64,000 nucleotides of DNA from Paramecium tetraurelia (Eukaryota; Ciliophora; Oligohymenophorea; Peniculida; Parameciidae): positions 1 through 64,000 of the forward strand of contig NW_001799638.1 in assembly GCF_000165425.1 (NCBI RefSeq), in the 5' to 3' direction. Of this stretch, positions 49,529 to 61,152 are shown piece by piece. A model generated the notes under the pieces. That model was not told where the DNA came from. It made no database searches and saw nothing but the letters and a program-made list of their open reading frames with translations. Both the position numbers and the translations under genes were made by a program. Position 1 is the stretch's first letter, and each line of letters begins with the position of its first letter.

Positions 49529-50311
49529 ATAATATCAATTTTACATCATTATATTACATATTCTTATTTTGGCTCTATATTTCCTATACAATTCCACCTA
49601 TCTTCATTCACTATTTGTATTCACATTAGTTTTATTATTTAAAGATTAACATGCTATCTATTTATTTATTAAAATATTAATCGACATATTTAAAATATAT
49701 ATTATTGAATATATATAAATTAAAATTCATTGCATTCTTACTTAATTTTTACTTTTAGATCACTTCCAAATTATATACATATATTGTTTATTGACGTTTA
49801 TCGAAAACCGTAAAAGAATATATTGAATAAAACAAATTGGACAGCCCTTCTCTTTACGTTAAGATAAAGACAATTTAAACTTCTAGAATGACTTTTAATA
49901 CTTTATTAAATTTTAAGATTTCCAAAAAAAGAAAATTCTTGAAAAATAACTTCAAATTGTCTCCATTCGCAACACTTAACCTTAATTAAGTTATTACTCT
50001 AATATTTTGATCCATGTTTAGCTCATTCTTGCAATTATTAAAACTGATAATTTATTATAAATTTATTGAGTTTCCATTATAATTTATCGATACAAATGTA
50101 ACAATAAGAAACACTTAAAAATTAATTCTTTCCGCATAGAAGATAATTTATTTCAATTAATAACAACAATAAATCTTTATGATTAATTCCAGTGTTTTTT
50201 TTATCGAATTATAATCACAATGTTTATATTACGAAAAATAGCAAACTTTAGAACAACATATCTTCGAAAGAAGTCAATGCATGATTTGAGTTAATTAAAT
50301 AATATTTATAA
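49529..50311. other. Intergenic, AT-rich
   Basis: About 780 bp with no coding frame I would support. Confidence 0.5.
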
Positions 50312-50740
50312 ATGGGTTAAATTTGCAAATCTGTTAAATTAGATTAGTAGCTAAGTTAAATCGAAACAATTCAATGTTCTGTGCCAAATGATGAGGGTGA
50401 TTTTTGCAAGCCCGATAATCTCCATAAATTTAATAAATTCTTAGAACAAAGACATAGGAATTCTAATTCTACCATTGATCCTCTAATCAATGGTAACATA
50501 AGTGATTTTACTATTGATCAAGAGAATTAATAATTTCGAATAGAAGAATAAGTTAAATTAAATGAAAAAAAAGAGTATCGATATCAAATTCCTGAAAATA
50601 GCAAGTCATGTATTAAGAGTAATAATAAAGATTTGAAATCAAATTTAAAAAGTAAAAAAAAAGTATCGTTTAATGACTTCGAATTCTATAATTTTTCGAT
50701 CAATCCAAAATTTAGCTCTTCATCTTAAGAGATGATTTGA
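50312..50740 (+). CDS. Small MGxxC protein, probably acylated, 142 aa
   Basis: Intronless, ATG 50312 to TGA 50738 (143 codons). It begins MGQICKSVKLD, matching an N-myristoylation signal at Gly2 with a palmitoylatable Cys5. The rest is polar, basic and serine/asparagine-rich (SKSCIKSNNKDLKSNLKSKK) with no fold I recognise and no membrane segment. Such small dually acylated proteins often act as membrane-associated adaptors; that role is inferred from the N terminus only. Confidence 0.6.
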
Positions 50741-51096
50741 TAAAAAAATGATTATATTATGATTTTTTCTTATTATTTATTATCTAGCATTATAAGTATA
50801 AATTTTATTAAGGCTTATTAAATATACTATTGTCTAACTTAATTAAATTATTTCCAGTTATTTACACAAGTTATAATATGTTATATTTATTTACAAATTA
50901 TAAATAACCAAGAATGTATGTATTTTAATTATATCACCGTTTAAATAAGAAGAATGAAGGAATAGCAATTAATTATTAATTTTTTAAACTTCTTTTTTTT
51001 TTTTAATCTCATTATTTCATTCTAAATGGAATTTATTAATATAATCTAAGAGTGAAAAAATACAATTGTATGAATAATATTTAATTAATAATATTC
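50741..51096. other. Convergent spacer, AT-rich
   Basis: About 350 bp between two convergent genes, with poly-T and poly-A tracts; nothing else seen. Confidence 0.5.
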
Positions 51097-53493
51097 TCAT
51101 TTAAGAGCATCCCCTAACTTGGAGCCTCCAGGGATAGACACAAAACTCTATGGGGAAAATTAAAAAAAGCAATTTGGATCAAAATTTTATGGGACTTCTT
51201 GAAAAACATACATCATTTCCACTTGATATTGTTCTTTATTCGAATTCTATTATCCATCTTATAGTTACTATTGAACTTGTCTAACAGGCATAAATTACGG
51301 ATAAAAGTATGGATTACCAATGTAGGGAGAATGTGGCTAAAATGGTACTTGCGCTTAGGATTATTAAATAGCTTAGTCTTATTAAGGGTAATTTTAAATT
51401 TGAATTGGAATCATTTAAGAAAATTAAGGATTATTATCTGGTTTACTTAAATCTTTGTTTTAATTTTTTAACTCTTATTAATTTTAATATTATCCTTCAG
51501 TGAATTGTAGTTACTAATAGCAATCCTTAACGGCAAAGAATTAACTCCCTTAAAGTTATTTCATATAGTATTATTATTATTACTAGATTGGATCAAGCAT
51601 TGGTATTTAATATGGATGAGGGATATAAGAAGGAAGATTTAATTCTTATTATTATTAATTTTGATTTTCTGCCATTTGTTCACCCGATTACTTTTTAATA
51701 TGATGAATTTATCCTTAGGATTTTTGGCTTTAATTATTTTAGGGCTTTGCTTTCTTTGGTTCTTTGTTATTGGTTTTATTTTATTATTAACTTAATTACT
51801 AAAGTGATTTAAGCTCTCTATTTTTAGTTCTGTTTCTTTCTTTTCTATCATGTTCATTACAAAACTATAATCGCTTCTCTTTCTTCTTCTCTCTTGACTT
51901 TTCTTTTTCTTTTTATTATTCCAATTTTTTATATCTCTAAATTTCTTGTTATTTATCTCTCTCTATCTATCTTAGTCTCTCCTTTTCTAGCTCTATTTAA
52001 ATTTCTTTTTCTAATACTATTTCTCTTTATCTTTCCAATTCTTATGATTTTTATTTTTCTAATTCAACCTTCTTTTCTCTTTTAATCTATTTTTGTATTT
52101 GTTTTAACTATTATAATTTTTATCTAGATTTTTTATTATCATTTTCTGATTAATCATCAACTTCTTAATTTTCTTAAAACTATTAATTTATTTCATCTTT
52201 ATTAGGTTTCTCTTATCCATTTTAAACATCTTAAGGTATTTCAATTACTTGAATTTCTTACCAACTCAAAGATCTCTTTTTTGACTTAATCAAACTATTT
52301 GATTGTTTAATCTGCTATTAATCAAATTGATTATGATTATTATCAATAATTTGAATGTAATTCGGATTTTAATTTGTCTATTCTTAATTTTCCACAATAA
52401 TTAATTTTTAGTCAACACTATTTTTAATTCTATTAGTTTGGATCTATGCTTTCTGTTATTTTTCTGGAGATAATCTAACTTCCTATAAATTTTAAGTATT
52501 GATTGGTTAGGTGATCTATTATTAAACTTTTTTATCTTTTTTTTATTATTCATCTTTCTAATTGTTTTATTTTTATTCAATCTGAGGCACATCATCTTTG
52601 TGTGGTTGTTTGAAATTAACTAATTATCTATAGTGTTTCTCTCTTGGTTGAAATTACTTTAGTTCTCTAAACAATCGTTTATTTTATTTGTTTTCTAATT
52701 CTATAAAACAAATTAATTCCTTAAAAACAATTTATTTGGCCTTATTAATCAATGAAGGTTCGTCTTCTACGTTCTCAACTTTTATTTCTTGTTGGTTACG
52801 TAGTTTAACTACAATTTTATCTTTTTAGGTCTTCTATTAACAAAGTTATTCTTTTCCTTCTTAGATTCCACTTTCTAAATTCTCAGTTTTAATTTCATCT
52901 TTCTCTAATTTTACATCTTCTGTATAGTTGAGATTCAATAATAGATCGGTATTTATAAAGACCTTTATTTCGATTTGTTTGTCATCATCCAATTTAAATT
53001 GAATAATTTATGTTTCTTGGGTGATGATTTGATTATTAAGGTTGGAAAGTTTCTCTAATTATTTAATTTGCCTTTTCTTTTTGTTTTTTAAGGCAAACTC
53101 TTTCAGTTTTTCTTGACTCATTTGAAATTTAGTTCTTCTGATTCTTTTGCTCTCTTTAATTATAATGGTTTGGAAAGGATTGTGATTATTATGATAACCT
53201 TTGAGTTGGGTAAGGTTTCTAGTTGGTATTAATTGGAGTATTTCCTAAAATAGTTCTTTGGTTTGGTTTGATAGACATTCTTTCTAATGATTTTAGCAAA
53301 TTTATAAATAAATTTCTTTTTCCTACTATGTCCATGGTCCTCTTTACAGTAAGGTCTTGCCATCAGGTCCGAATTCAAGAGGATAAGCCTTTTTAATGTA
53401 TCTTTTCTTGTCCTTTGCTTATTTAAATCTTTTGAGTTTTCGTTCAGGGCAAATATAGGTTTGCCAGAGCTCCTGAAATTTATTTTTTTCCAT
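51097..53493 (-). CDS. SANT-like, coiled-coil, prion-like protein, 798 aa
   Basis: One uninterrupted frame of 799 codons, ATG 53493 to TGA 51097, dense with TAA/TAG. Residues ~60-120 (RGPWTQQEKEIYLQICQNHQ, ... IPTRNLTQLKGY) have the W/E/E and TxxQ spacing of a degenerate SANT/Myb repeat. A basic and polar middle is followed by a long charged coiled coil (EKEIQIELEKERLRQIERDK region). The last ~170 residues are a Gln/Asn/Tyr/Pro-rich low-complexity tail (YIPHPYQIPMLDPIQQQQQY). Such tails commonly drive condensation. A nuclear or RNP role is possible. I know no orthologue. Confidence 0.7.
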
Positions 53494-53733
53494 TGAGATA
53501 TTTAAATTAACAAATTAAATAAAATTATTATGCTACATTTCGAAAGCCTATATTTATTATTCTTCACTTTATCTAATAGAATACATCGAAGAACCATTGG
53601 TTGTTTTGATACTGAATAATAATCTAATCATAAATGGTTCTTCTGTGCAGTTTAAACAAGCGAGAACAATTCCTAAACTAAACTACTTAAATGTATATAT
53701 GAATTTATTTTATATGCTAATATATAATTCCGA

Positions 53734-55315
53734 TCATAGAATGGTAATATTTCCATTGTTAAGACCATTGTGTTCTCCGACAATGTGAGTGTCTGAGTAA
53801 GGAACAATCGGTTCCTTGAAATTTGGGTTCTTTTGAATAGCCTATTTGGTTAGATTCTTCCACTAATAGAATTGATCATTTGAATAAATACCTTCTCTTC
53901 AATCTTTTATCTGTCTTTTTTTTGGTTCTTGGCATCCTAAATGATGTATAGATACTTGGGATCCTTGTTATTCAAGGCTTTGTCGAATGCCTAATAATCA
54001 ATCTCTTTGAGAATAGTCTTGAGTGCATTCAAAGACTCTTACAATACCTTATGCCAATGTGTATCTGCTATCTATGCGATTACTGGGACCAATAAAGGGA
54101 AGGTGAAAGGTTTATAGCTCTTGAGAATGGTTAAGAAGTAATCATTCTCAAAGAAACACATTGCTCTATCAGCCACTTGTAAATGAGGTCCTGCTATGCA
54201 CTTGATTAATCTTTTGAATAATTTTGGAATCAAGGGCTCTAACTTAGAGATTTCACAAACTTCCAAGACTTCCAATAGTTCATTCAGGAACATCACTTCT
54301 TTGGCTGAATTGGCAAATGGCCAATATCTCAATAATCCTTCAACTAAAAATGTTGCTAAGGTGGGATCTTTAGATAAGAAGAGCATTGAGCATCTTAACA
54401 ATTATTCATGATAAAATTAACAGGTTTAAACTTTATGTAAGGGGATGATAACAGTTTTGAAAAATATTACATGTTCTTCTCTCAAAGGAACTGCAAATCC
54501 ACTAATGATGCTTGCCAATATATCCAATAACTCAGCTGCTCCATTGAATTTGTAGGTTTCGTGGATGAGAGTGTAAAAACAATCGTTTATTGCCTTTCTT
54601 ATCATCTTTCTTCTTGGAACCAACTTAGCATATAATCTATGTAGGATGTTCTTCAGATATTCCCTTTCCCGAGGCTCCTCAGAATCAAATAACTCCAAGA
54701 ATTCTTATATAAATGAATGAGTGATAAAAATCTTGAAATATTTATAAAAGAAATACCTTGAGTGATTTGACATCTGGTTATTCGTTAACTATTAATTATA
54801 AGAAATATTCATAAACTGGTTGTAAATGAGTCCAGGCTGGATCAATTAATTACTAATTTATTTAATTATTGTTCTTACATCATCATCTTCCATTCCGATT
54901 TCACCATTTGTTGCTGTCTTTTTTAAAATTGGTAATGGTCTGAATATATTCTTCTCAATCATCTCTATAATTAGATCTAAATGAGGAACAACCAAATTCA
55001 CTACAAAGTTAGGCTCTTTTAATAAATCAAATAATTCTTGTAAATATTAAGATCGTTCTTATTTTTCCTTTACATTTTTAGTATCATCATTAAAATCGTA
55101 TGGTTAAGAGCAAAAATGGATTTTCTTTAAAAACTGATCCCTAATTTCTTTAGGCACATGCTTAGGATCGGTAACCCTAGCCATATTTTGAATCATAGGT
55201 TGAGGAGTCTATCATTTAAAAAAATTAATACCCTATTTTAGGAAGTAGTTGTTGTCGCTTAAGGTTGTTAACGCACAGCTGGAGTTTATTTCGAGCTAGC
55301 TGCCTTATTATTCAT
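53734..55315 (-). CDS. PP2A regulatory subunit B' (B56 family), 492 aa
   Basis: ATG 55315, TGA 53734; introns of 23, 26, 25 and 29 nt leave 493 codons. After a Thr/Gln-rich N terminus (KQTPAVRQQPQATTTTSQNR) the HEAT-repeat body follows B56 closely: [94 protein letters not shown] and [17 protein letters not shown]. The end reads [12 protein letters not shown]56 subunits direct protein phosphatase 2A to substrates carrying LxxIxE-type motifs. The first intron splits off a short N-terminal exon that earlier start choices would miss. Confidence 0.94.
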
Positions 55316-55683
55316 TATTTATATTTATTTTTTCTAAAAGATGTATTTAAATTTTTATATTTAGATTTATTAATATATTTATTTACTAGCGCTACTATGT
55401 TAATCAAATTGATTATCTCTTCATTACCCAAGAATCCTATCAACCACAGTTATAAATAATAATATGAACCCAATTTGATTGTCTATCATAACAATGGTAT
55501 GATCTAATTATCTTAATTAGATAAAAATAGCAGATTAATTTAACATGAGCCACAGATATTTGTCTCAGATATAATTTTAACCAAATATCATGATATAATA
55601 TTATTTATCACTCAATTAAATTATATTTATTATAATTATACGTATTATTAATTATAATTAGAACAACAGAATTTTCCCAAAAT
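55316..55683. other. Intergenic, AT-rich
   Basis: About 370 bp between two minus-strand genes; nothing recognisable beyond AT-rich sequence. Confidence 0.45.
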
Positions 55684-56131
55684 TCATTGTTTCCTACAAT
55701 TCGACCTGTTAAATTCATCAATGTGATGTTAAACAGTTTCAATAGTGTTATTAAGCATGATAGTAATGATCTAAACTATCACTTATAAGTATTGTTGATA
55801 ATTCATTTGAATTACCTGATTTTCACTCACATCTAATTTTGATGCTTAAGTTACTAGAAACCACTTTATATATTTAAACTTATATCATTTATAACAATTA
55901 ATTGTCTTTGAGTTTAGCAAATCAAAAAGGTTCTCTAATTGGTCTTAGAATAGATAACTTCCAGCAAAAATTCTTCTTCTAATTTTTAAGCTGTTCTAAT
56001 ACAATATATGTTTGAAGAAAGGTGGTTGTTTGTGATCAAATTTTCTAGTAAAAAGTTATTTTCAGCATTTGATAGATATAGATATATAATTATAGAAGAT
56101 ATAATTCTTAAACGAGGAGTTGACTTTTCAT
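55684..56131 (-). CDS. Unidentified small protein gene, start uncertain
   Basis: The 3' part is clear, ending at TGA 55684. It reads AQKLEEEFLLEVIYSKTNQR, a 26-nt intron (GTTTAA...TTCTAG), then ASKLDVSENQVIQMNYQQYL, IETVQHHIDEFNRSNCRKQ. This looks like a helical, soluble protein. The 5' end is not resolved: an ATG at 56131 (MKSQLLVQ) lies in a different frame, and no normal-sized intron joins it. I give the outer limit as the likely gene extent. I do not recognise the family. Confidence 0.45.
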
Positions 56132-56332
56132 ATTGTACCCTTAATACATAAGGAGTGCATTAAAAGAGATTTAGAAATAAAAAAAATCAATTTTTTAGTA
56201 TTCTATAAAAGTTAAATAGTCAAAAATACGTCTAATTTTAATTTTTAAATATTTGATAAATATAATATATTGTGATTTACCTGTAGCCATTCAAATCCTG
56301 ATTTAAATAAATTCAAAAATTATAATAATAAA

Positions 56333-57043
56333 ATGGCTCACTCAACACTACTTATTCTAGGAATGATTTTAGTCACTTTGAATGGATTCAGTGTAGATAT
56401 CTCAGGAAGCGATTGTTCTTGTGATACTTTCACCACCCAATTGGATTGTAATGCTGCTTCTGCTTGTGAATGGACCAACTCAGAATGTGTTGATGTTGAT
56501 TGCTCTACTAAAACTACTATAGTTTAATGCAATGTAGCCAATTCAGTTTGTGCATTTACTCCATCTAGTCAATGTGCAACATTTACATCTTGTTCTGACT
56601 ATAAATATTCAGATGAAGCCACTTGTTTGACCATAGGATGCTTAGCAGATACAAAAGGATCTGATGGATTATATCCATGCAAAGCCATCACTTCACTTAA
56701 GAAGTGTTCAGAACACACTACAGAAACTGAGTGCACAACCCACTAATGCTTTTGGAATAGTTAAGCTGCTTGTGTAGCACCAACATGTGCCTAATAGACT
56801 ACAGCCCTTGATTGTACCGCCATTAGATCTGATGTTGTTACTACATGGTAAATATGTTCATGGACAGCTGGAACAAGTACATGTGCTGATGCTACAGGAT
56901 TAACTTAATCAAATTGCGCAGTTCTTACAAGAGGATCATATTATTGGAACACTGATTCAAGTGCATGTGAAGTTTGCTAAGGCTCATCAAGTTATGCTTA
57001 ATTAATTACCTTGGGATTAGCATTGCTTATGCTCATCATTTGA
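56333..57043 (+). CDS. Mini surface antigen (PSA family), 236 aa
   Basis: Single exon, ATG 56333 to TGA 57041 (237 codons). Signal peptide MAHSTLLILGMILVTLNGFS. One long cysteine repeat follows: CSCDTFTTQLDCNAASACEW, CAFTPSSQCATFTSCSDY, CFWNSQAACV and CSWTAGTSTC. The closing module is RGSYYWNTDSSACEVCQG and the tail LITLGLALLMLII before the stop. It has the same plan as the 266-residue gene at 14032 but is Thr/Ala-rich. Predicted secreted and GPI-anchored to the cell or cilia surface. Confidence 0.87.
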
Positions 57044-57351
57044 GTTTATTATATCACATCAATAAATTTCATGTTGTATCCAAATAGAAATTTCATTTTT
57101 TTACTCTTATTATAATTCTATCTTTCTTCACAGTAATAATATAAATTACTGAAAATACTGAAATTTTCTATATTTATTAGAGAGTGAAGGAGGATTTAAT
57201 AAAGCAAATACGTAATTTACATTAGAGTATACAATTGAAATGAGAGGTTCTTGGGAAGAGAGACAACTTTTAGAAGGGATTTGAAGAGCAGAATATTATA
57301 GTGATTTGATTTAAATAAGGATATTAAAATAATAAATCTTTTATTTAATAA
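57044..57351. other. Intergenic, AT-rich
   Basis: About 310 bp; AT-rich with no coding frame or motif that I would support. Confidence 0.45.
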
Positions 57352-58849
57352 ATGAGCGGATTAGAGGATATTCCTGAATTTTATGATGATCCATAACAAC
57401 CTACAAAATAGGAAATATAGTAAGAGCAAATATTGAGAATCGTAGAAAATATGACAATTACAATGTCTCATAATTCAAAAACTTTGGGCTGAAAGAGGAG
57501 CTCTTACGAGCCGTAAAAGAAGCCGGGTTTGAGCATCCTACAAGAGGTAATTAGTATTGTTCTATATTTCCATAGTCCAAGCCGAATCGTTGACAAATGC
57601 ACTATAAGGAGAACAATTGATTTGCCAAGCAAAAGCAGGAACAGGAAAGACAGCTGTGTTTGTTCTGACTGTATTGAATACGATCAACACTGAAAGCAAC
57701 AAAGTGGAATGTCTTGTAATCACTCACACAAGAGAGTTGGCCCAATAAGTAAGAGATGTGTAAATATAATAGGCTCGTGATGAATTTTTAAGATTGGGAA
57801 AGTTTATGAAAAATATCAAAGTTGAGTGCTTTTATGGAGGAGGAGAACCAGTCACTGTAAATATCTCAACAATTGAAACAGTCAAGCCTTAAATTATAGT
57901 TGGGTAAACATTGAATCTAATTTCTAGTACTCCAGGACGTCTTAAGGATTTGATTTGCGAGAGAAAGGCTTTGAAAGTAGACAGATTGAAGTACTTCATA
58001 TTGGATGAAGCCGATACTATGATAGAAGATTTAAACATGAGGTGCTGATTTTTAAAAAAATTATTTTTAGAAAGGACATCTAGGACATCTTCTTACGTTC
58101 ACCACAAGAGAAATAATTTATGGCATTTAGTGCAACCTTTACAGAATCAAGCAGAACATCACTCAAAAAGTTCATTGCTGATAACAAACACGTACATTAT
58201 TCTGGTATTCCAAGATTTATGAAATTACAATCAAACCAGAACAACTCTTTTTAGATAAATTGAAGTAATACTATATGAAAGTACCTGAAACTCTTAAATT
58301 CCATTATTTGAGATAAATCTTAAATACATGCAAATTAAATCAATGCATCATTTTTGTTAAGAGCTCAGAAAAGGCCGATGCATTAGTTGCTGAACTCAAA
58401 AAGAAGGGAGAGGATTCAGTCAGATAACTCTATGGTGGCAACAGATTGGGACCAGACCATTAAAAATTGAGACAAAAGACCTATGAATAATTCAGAAATG
58501 GACATTTCAGATTACTGGTTGCTACCAACCTAATGGGAAGGGGTATTGATATTGATAAGGTCAATTATGTTATCAATTTTGATATGCCTGATTCTTTGGA
58601 AACTTATTTACATAGAGTACTCATATTATTTAAATTTTTAGGTTGGAAGAGCTGGCAGATAAGAGACTAATGGAGTTGCAATCTCTTTTGTTAAATTTGA
58701 AGAAGAAGCTTCAGACGTTAAAAAGCATACAGATGACGAAGTAATTTGTCTTATTACTATTTGATTAGGTTTTATAATAGATTCTTAAATAATATCCAGA
58801 CAAATTACAATAGTTACCCTAAGATTTATCAACATTAGACAAGTTTTGA
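57352..58849 (+). CDS. DEAD-box RNA helicase, UAP56/Sub2 (DDX39)-like, 429 aa
   Basis: ATG 57352 to TGA 58847; eight introns of 26, 29, 24, 24, 29, 23, 25 and 28 nt leave exactly 430 codons, the size of UAP56. Motifs in order: [20 protein letters not shown] (Q-motif region), [15 protein letters not shown] (Walker A), [83 protein letters not shown] and FVKFEEE-like regions match UAP56, which couples splicing to mRNA export. It is the most intron-rich gene seen here. Confidence 0.92.
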
Positions 58850-58893
58850 ATATCATAATATTACATAAAATAAAAATAACAATATATAATATT

Positions 58894-59573
58894 ATGCAAA
58901 AACCCATTTAAACTAAGATAGTCACTTTAGGTGATTATGCTGTGGGCAAAAGTAGTTTGATTCAAAGATTTACTAAAAATGACTTTACTGATACAAGAAC
59001 TTAGACTGTGGGTGCTGAGTTTTCTCCTAAATAACTTTTAAGAGATGGTAGATTAATAGAATTATAGATTTGGGATACTGCAGGTTAAGAAGTTTATAGG
59101 AGCATAGCTAACCTTTATTATAAGGGTATTCCATAATTGCTATAAAATAGATGCACATATTGCTATTATTGTATATGATGTAACAAAACCTAAATCTTTT
59201 GAAGTGCTTAAATTTTGGATGGAAAAGTTAATTGAGGAAGGATTGGCAGACATTAGTATTCTTGATTAGATATTGATTTTTAGCCAAATTCATTATAGCA
59301 AACAAAATTGATTTAGAATCATAGGTACCAATGGAGGAAGTTAGACAATATGCTAATTCGCTTGATCCGAAAATTGAGGTATTTGAAACTAGTTGCAAGC
59401 AGAATATTGGTGTTTTCGTATTATTTCTATTAATTTAGGAATTATTCAATCACATAGCCGATATAGTTAATGAAAAAGAAAAATTATAATAATTAAATAA
59501 AAGAGAGGAGAAATCCAATATCAAAATTGGAGGTTCTGAAAATAAGAATGATATTGTAAATTCATGCTGTTGA
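58894..59573 (+). CDS. Rab-family small GTPase, 201 aa
   Basis: ATG 58894 to TGA 59571; introns of 25, 28 and 21 nt leave 202 codons. GTPase motifs: GDYAVGKSSLIQRF (P loop), a TQTVGAEF switch I, WDTAGQEVYR (switch II), ANKIDLE (guanine specificity) and ETSCKQN (usually xSAK). The C terminus ends NSCC, a double-cysteine geranylgeranylation signal typical of Rabs. Controls a membrane-traffic step; the subclass cannot be fixed from sequence alone. The 21-nt intron is a stop-free multiple of three, so splicing or retention both keep the frame. Confidence 0.92.
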
Positions 59574-59918
59574 TAATTTTATTTCTTTTATTATTGTTAT
59601 TATTCAATAAATTTTACTATTAAAATGAAATACTAAAATTTACTTAAAGTATGTAATTCTCATTAAAAATACAAATCATTCATCATAAAGAAGTGATATT
59701 TGTATTTTACAAGAAGTAAGAAAGAAAGATGTTTAATTACTTAACAAATTATCAATGTTTAATTTTTTAATTTTAATAAAACTGATTGATTACTACATTT
59801 TTGTTTTATATAATTTATAGGGAGTTTTAGCACGAAATTTAGAACTCATTTAACCTTTATAAATAGTATATATTTGAAGACTTTAATAAGTTTCTTTTAT
59901 GATATTTATATCTCAATT
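59574..59918. other. Convergent spacer, AT-rich
   Basis: 345 bp between the Rab and trichocyst genes, which converge here; AT-rich, no feature seen. Confidence 0.45.
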
Positions 59919-61061
59919 TCATTCAAGGTCCTTATCACCAGCAGCAATTCTTAAGGCGATGTATTCTTTAAGATCTCTCATGTTAGTGTTCAAGATACCA
60001 ATCAAGTCACTGACAGTCTATCTATCTTTGTCTCTTGCAGCTCTTCTTTATTAATAATCATAAGCAGCCTCTTAGCATTCACCTCTTCTGTCATCTCTTT
60101 ATTAGGTCTTGGCTTAGATTCTTTAAAGAACATCGTTTTAACTGGCGGTGGTAGCATCGATTCTGTCTTAGAGTGATTAGATTTCAGCAGTCAAATTAGC
60201 AATTGATGAATTGTATTTGTTCATGTCTTTATTGAGTAAACTGATATATGCTTAGAATGCTCTGGTTCTGTCATCTTCAGCTTTTCTGGCTAAATCGAAT
60301 GCTTAACTCAATTAGTTTTAGAGATCATCGATCAATTTGATGACTCTTCCTGTTAAATCTTAGTTGGCGAATTGTTAAGTTCTGTTGGCAAGATTGGCTA
60401 ACAATTTGATGGCTTTTCCAAAGGTTCTGACGTGTTTCATTGTGCTGGCTTTGTGAGCACCTTGACTCATGTGACTAGCAACTTAGGCCATGATTTATGG
60501 AGTAACGTGAACCTTTTCTTCACCCTTTTATAAGAATGATGGAGCTTGGAGGTTGTCTGTAAAGAGTCTTCTTGCTTCAGCTAATACTGATGAAACAAAA
60601 GTGTATTCTTATCTTTAAGCTTCAAAGTCATCAGCTTATTCTTATCTTTTGGCTGTAGTCTCATCAATGACCTTTTATAATTCAGCCTTTTAGAGTTCCT
60701 TAGCCTTCTTTTATCCGATCTTTTAGTCTCTGATTGGTACGAGGTCATCAAGAACAGCTTGTAATTCTGTATTTCTTTATTCAAGATTGGCAAGTTCTTG
60801 GTTCAAGCCAGACAAATCTGCATCACATACTTATTAGAAGGCTTGGTTATTGGCATCATCCTCCTTTTAGTCAGCAATGTATCTATCTTCCAAATCATAA
60901 AGGGTTTGGAAAATTCTCTCCAATGGCTCACCTGTTGTCATTTAAATAGCAATTGTGTTCAAAAGGGTTCTACCTAAATCGCTACTTTCGATTCTGTCAA
61001 ACATGGCTGTATTTGTGGCAAAAGCACAAGCAACTAATACCAGAAGCAATGTGGTTTTCAT
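59919..61061 (-). CDS. Trichocyst matrix protein (TMP family), 380 aa
   Basis: Intronless, ATG 61061 to TGA 59919 (381 codons). Signal peptide MKTTLLLVLVACAFA, then long coiled-coil stretches: LSGLNQELANLEQRNTELQ, LVPIRDQKIGQKKAKELQK, QAFDLARKAEDDRTRAFQAY and RIDATTASQNDVLQRIQAKT. The end is LKEYIALRIAAGDKDLE. This architecture (secreted precursor cut into coiled-coil chains that crystallise) is that of Paramecium and Tetrahymena trichocyst/mucocyst matrix proteins, released on exocytosis. Codon use is more GC-tolerant than in its neighbours, as expected for a highly expressed gene. Confidence 0.9.
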
Positions 61062-61152
61062 TAATTTAATTTATGAAGAAATGCAATTTAAAAACGGTAT
61101 ATATTAATAAATTATATTGTTGCATTTTGAATTTAATATCGATTAATAGACT

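Noticed and set aside
51894..52085. Very hydrophobic plus-strand frame (possible membrane peptide)
   Set aside because: It is the antisense of the charged Lys/Glu coiled coil of the 798-residue protein.
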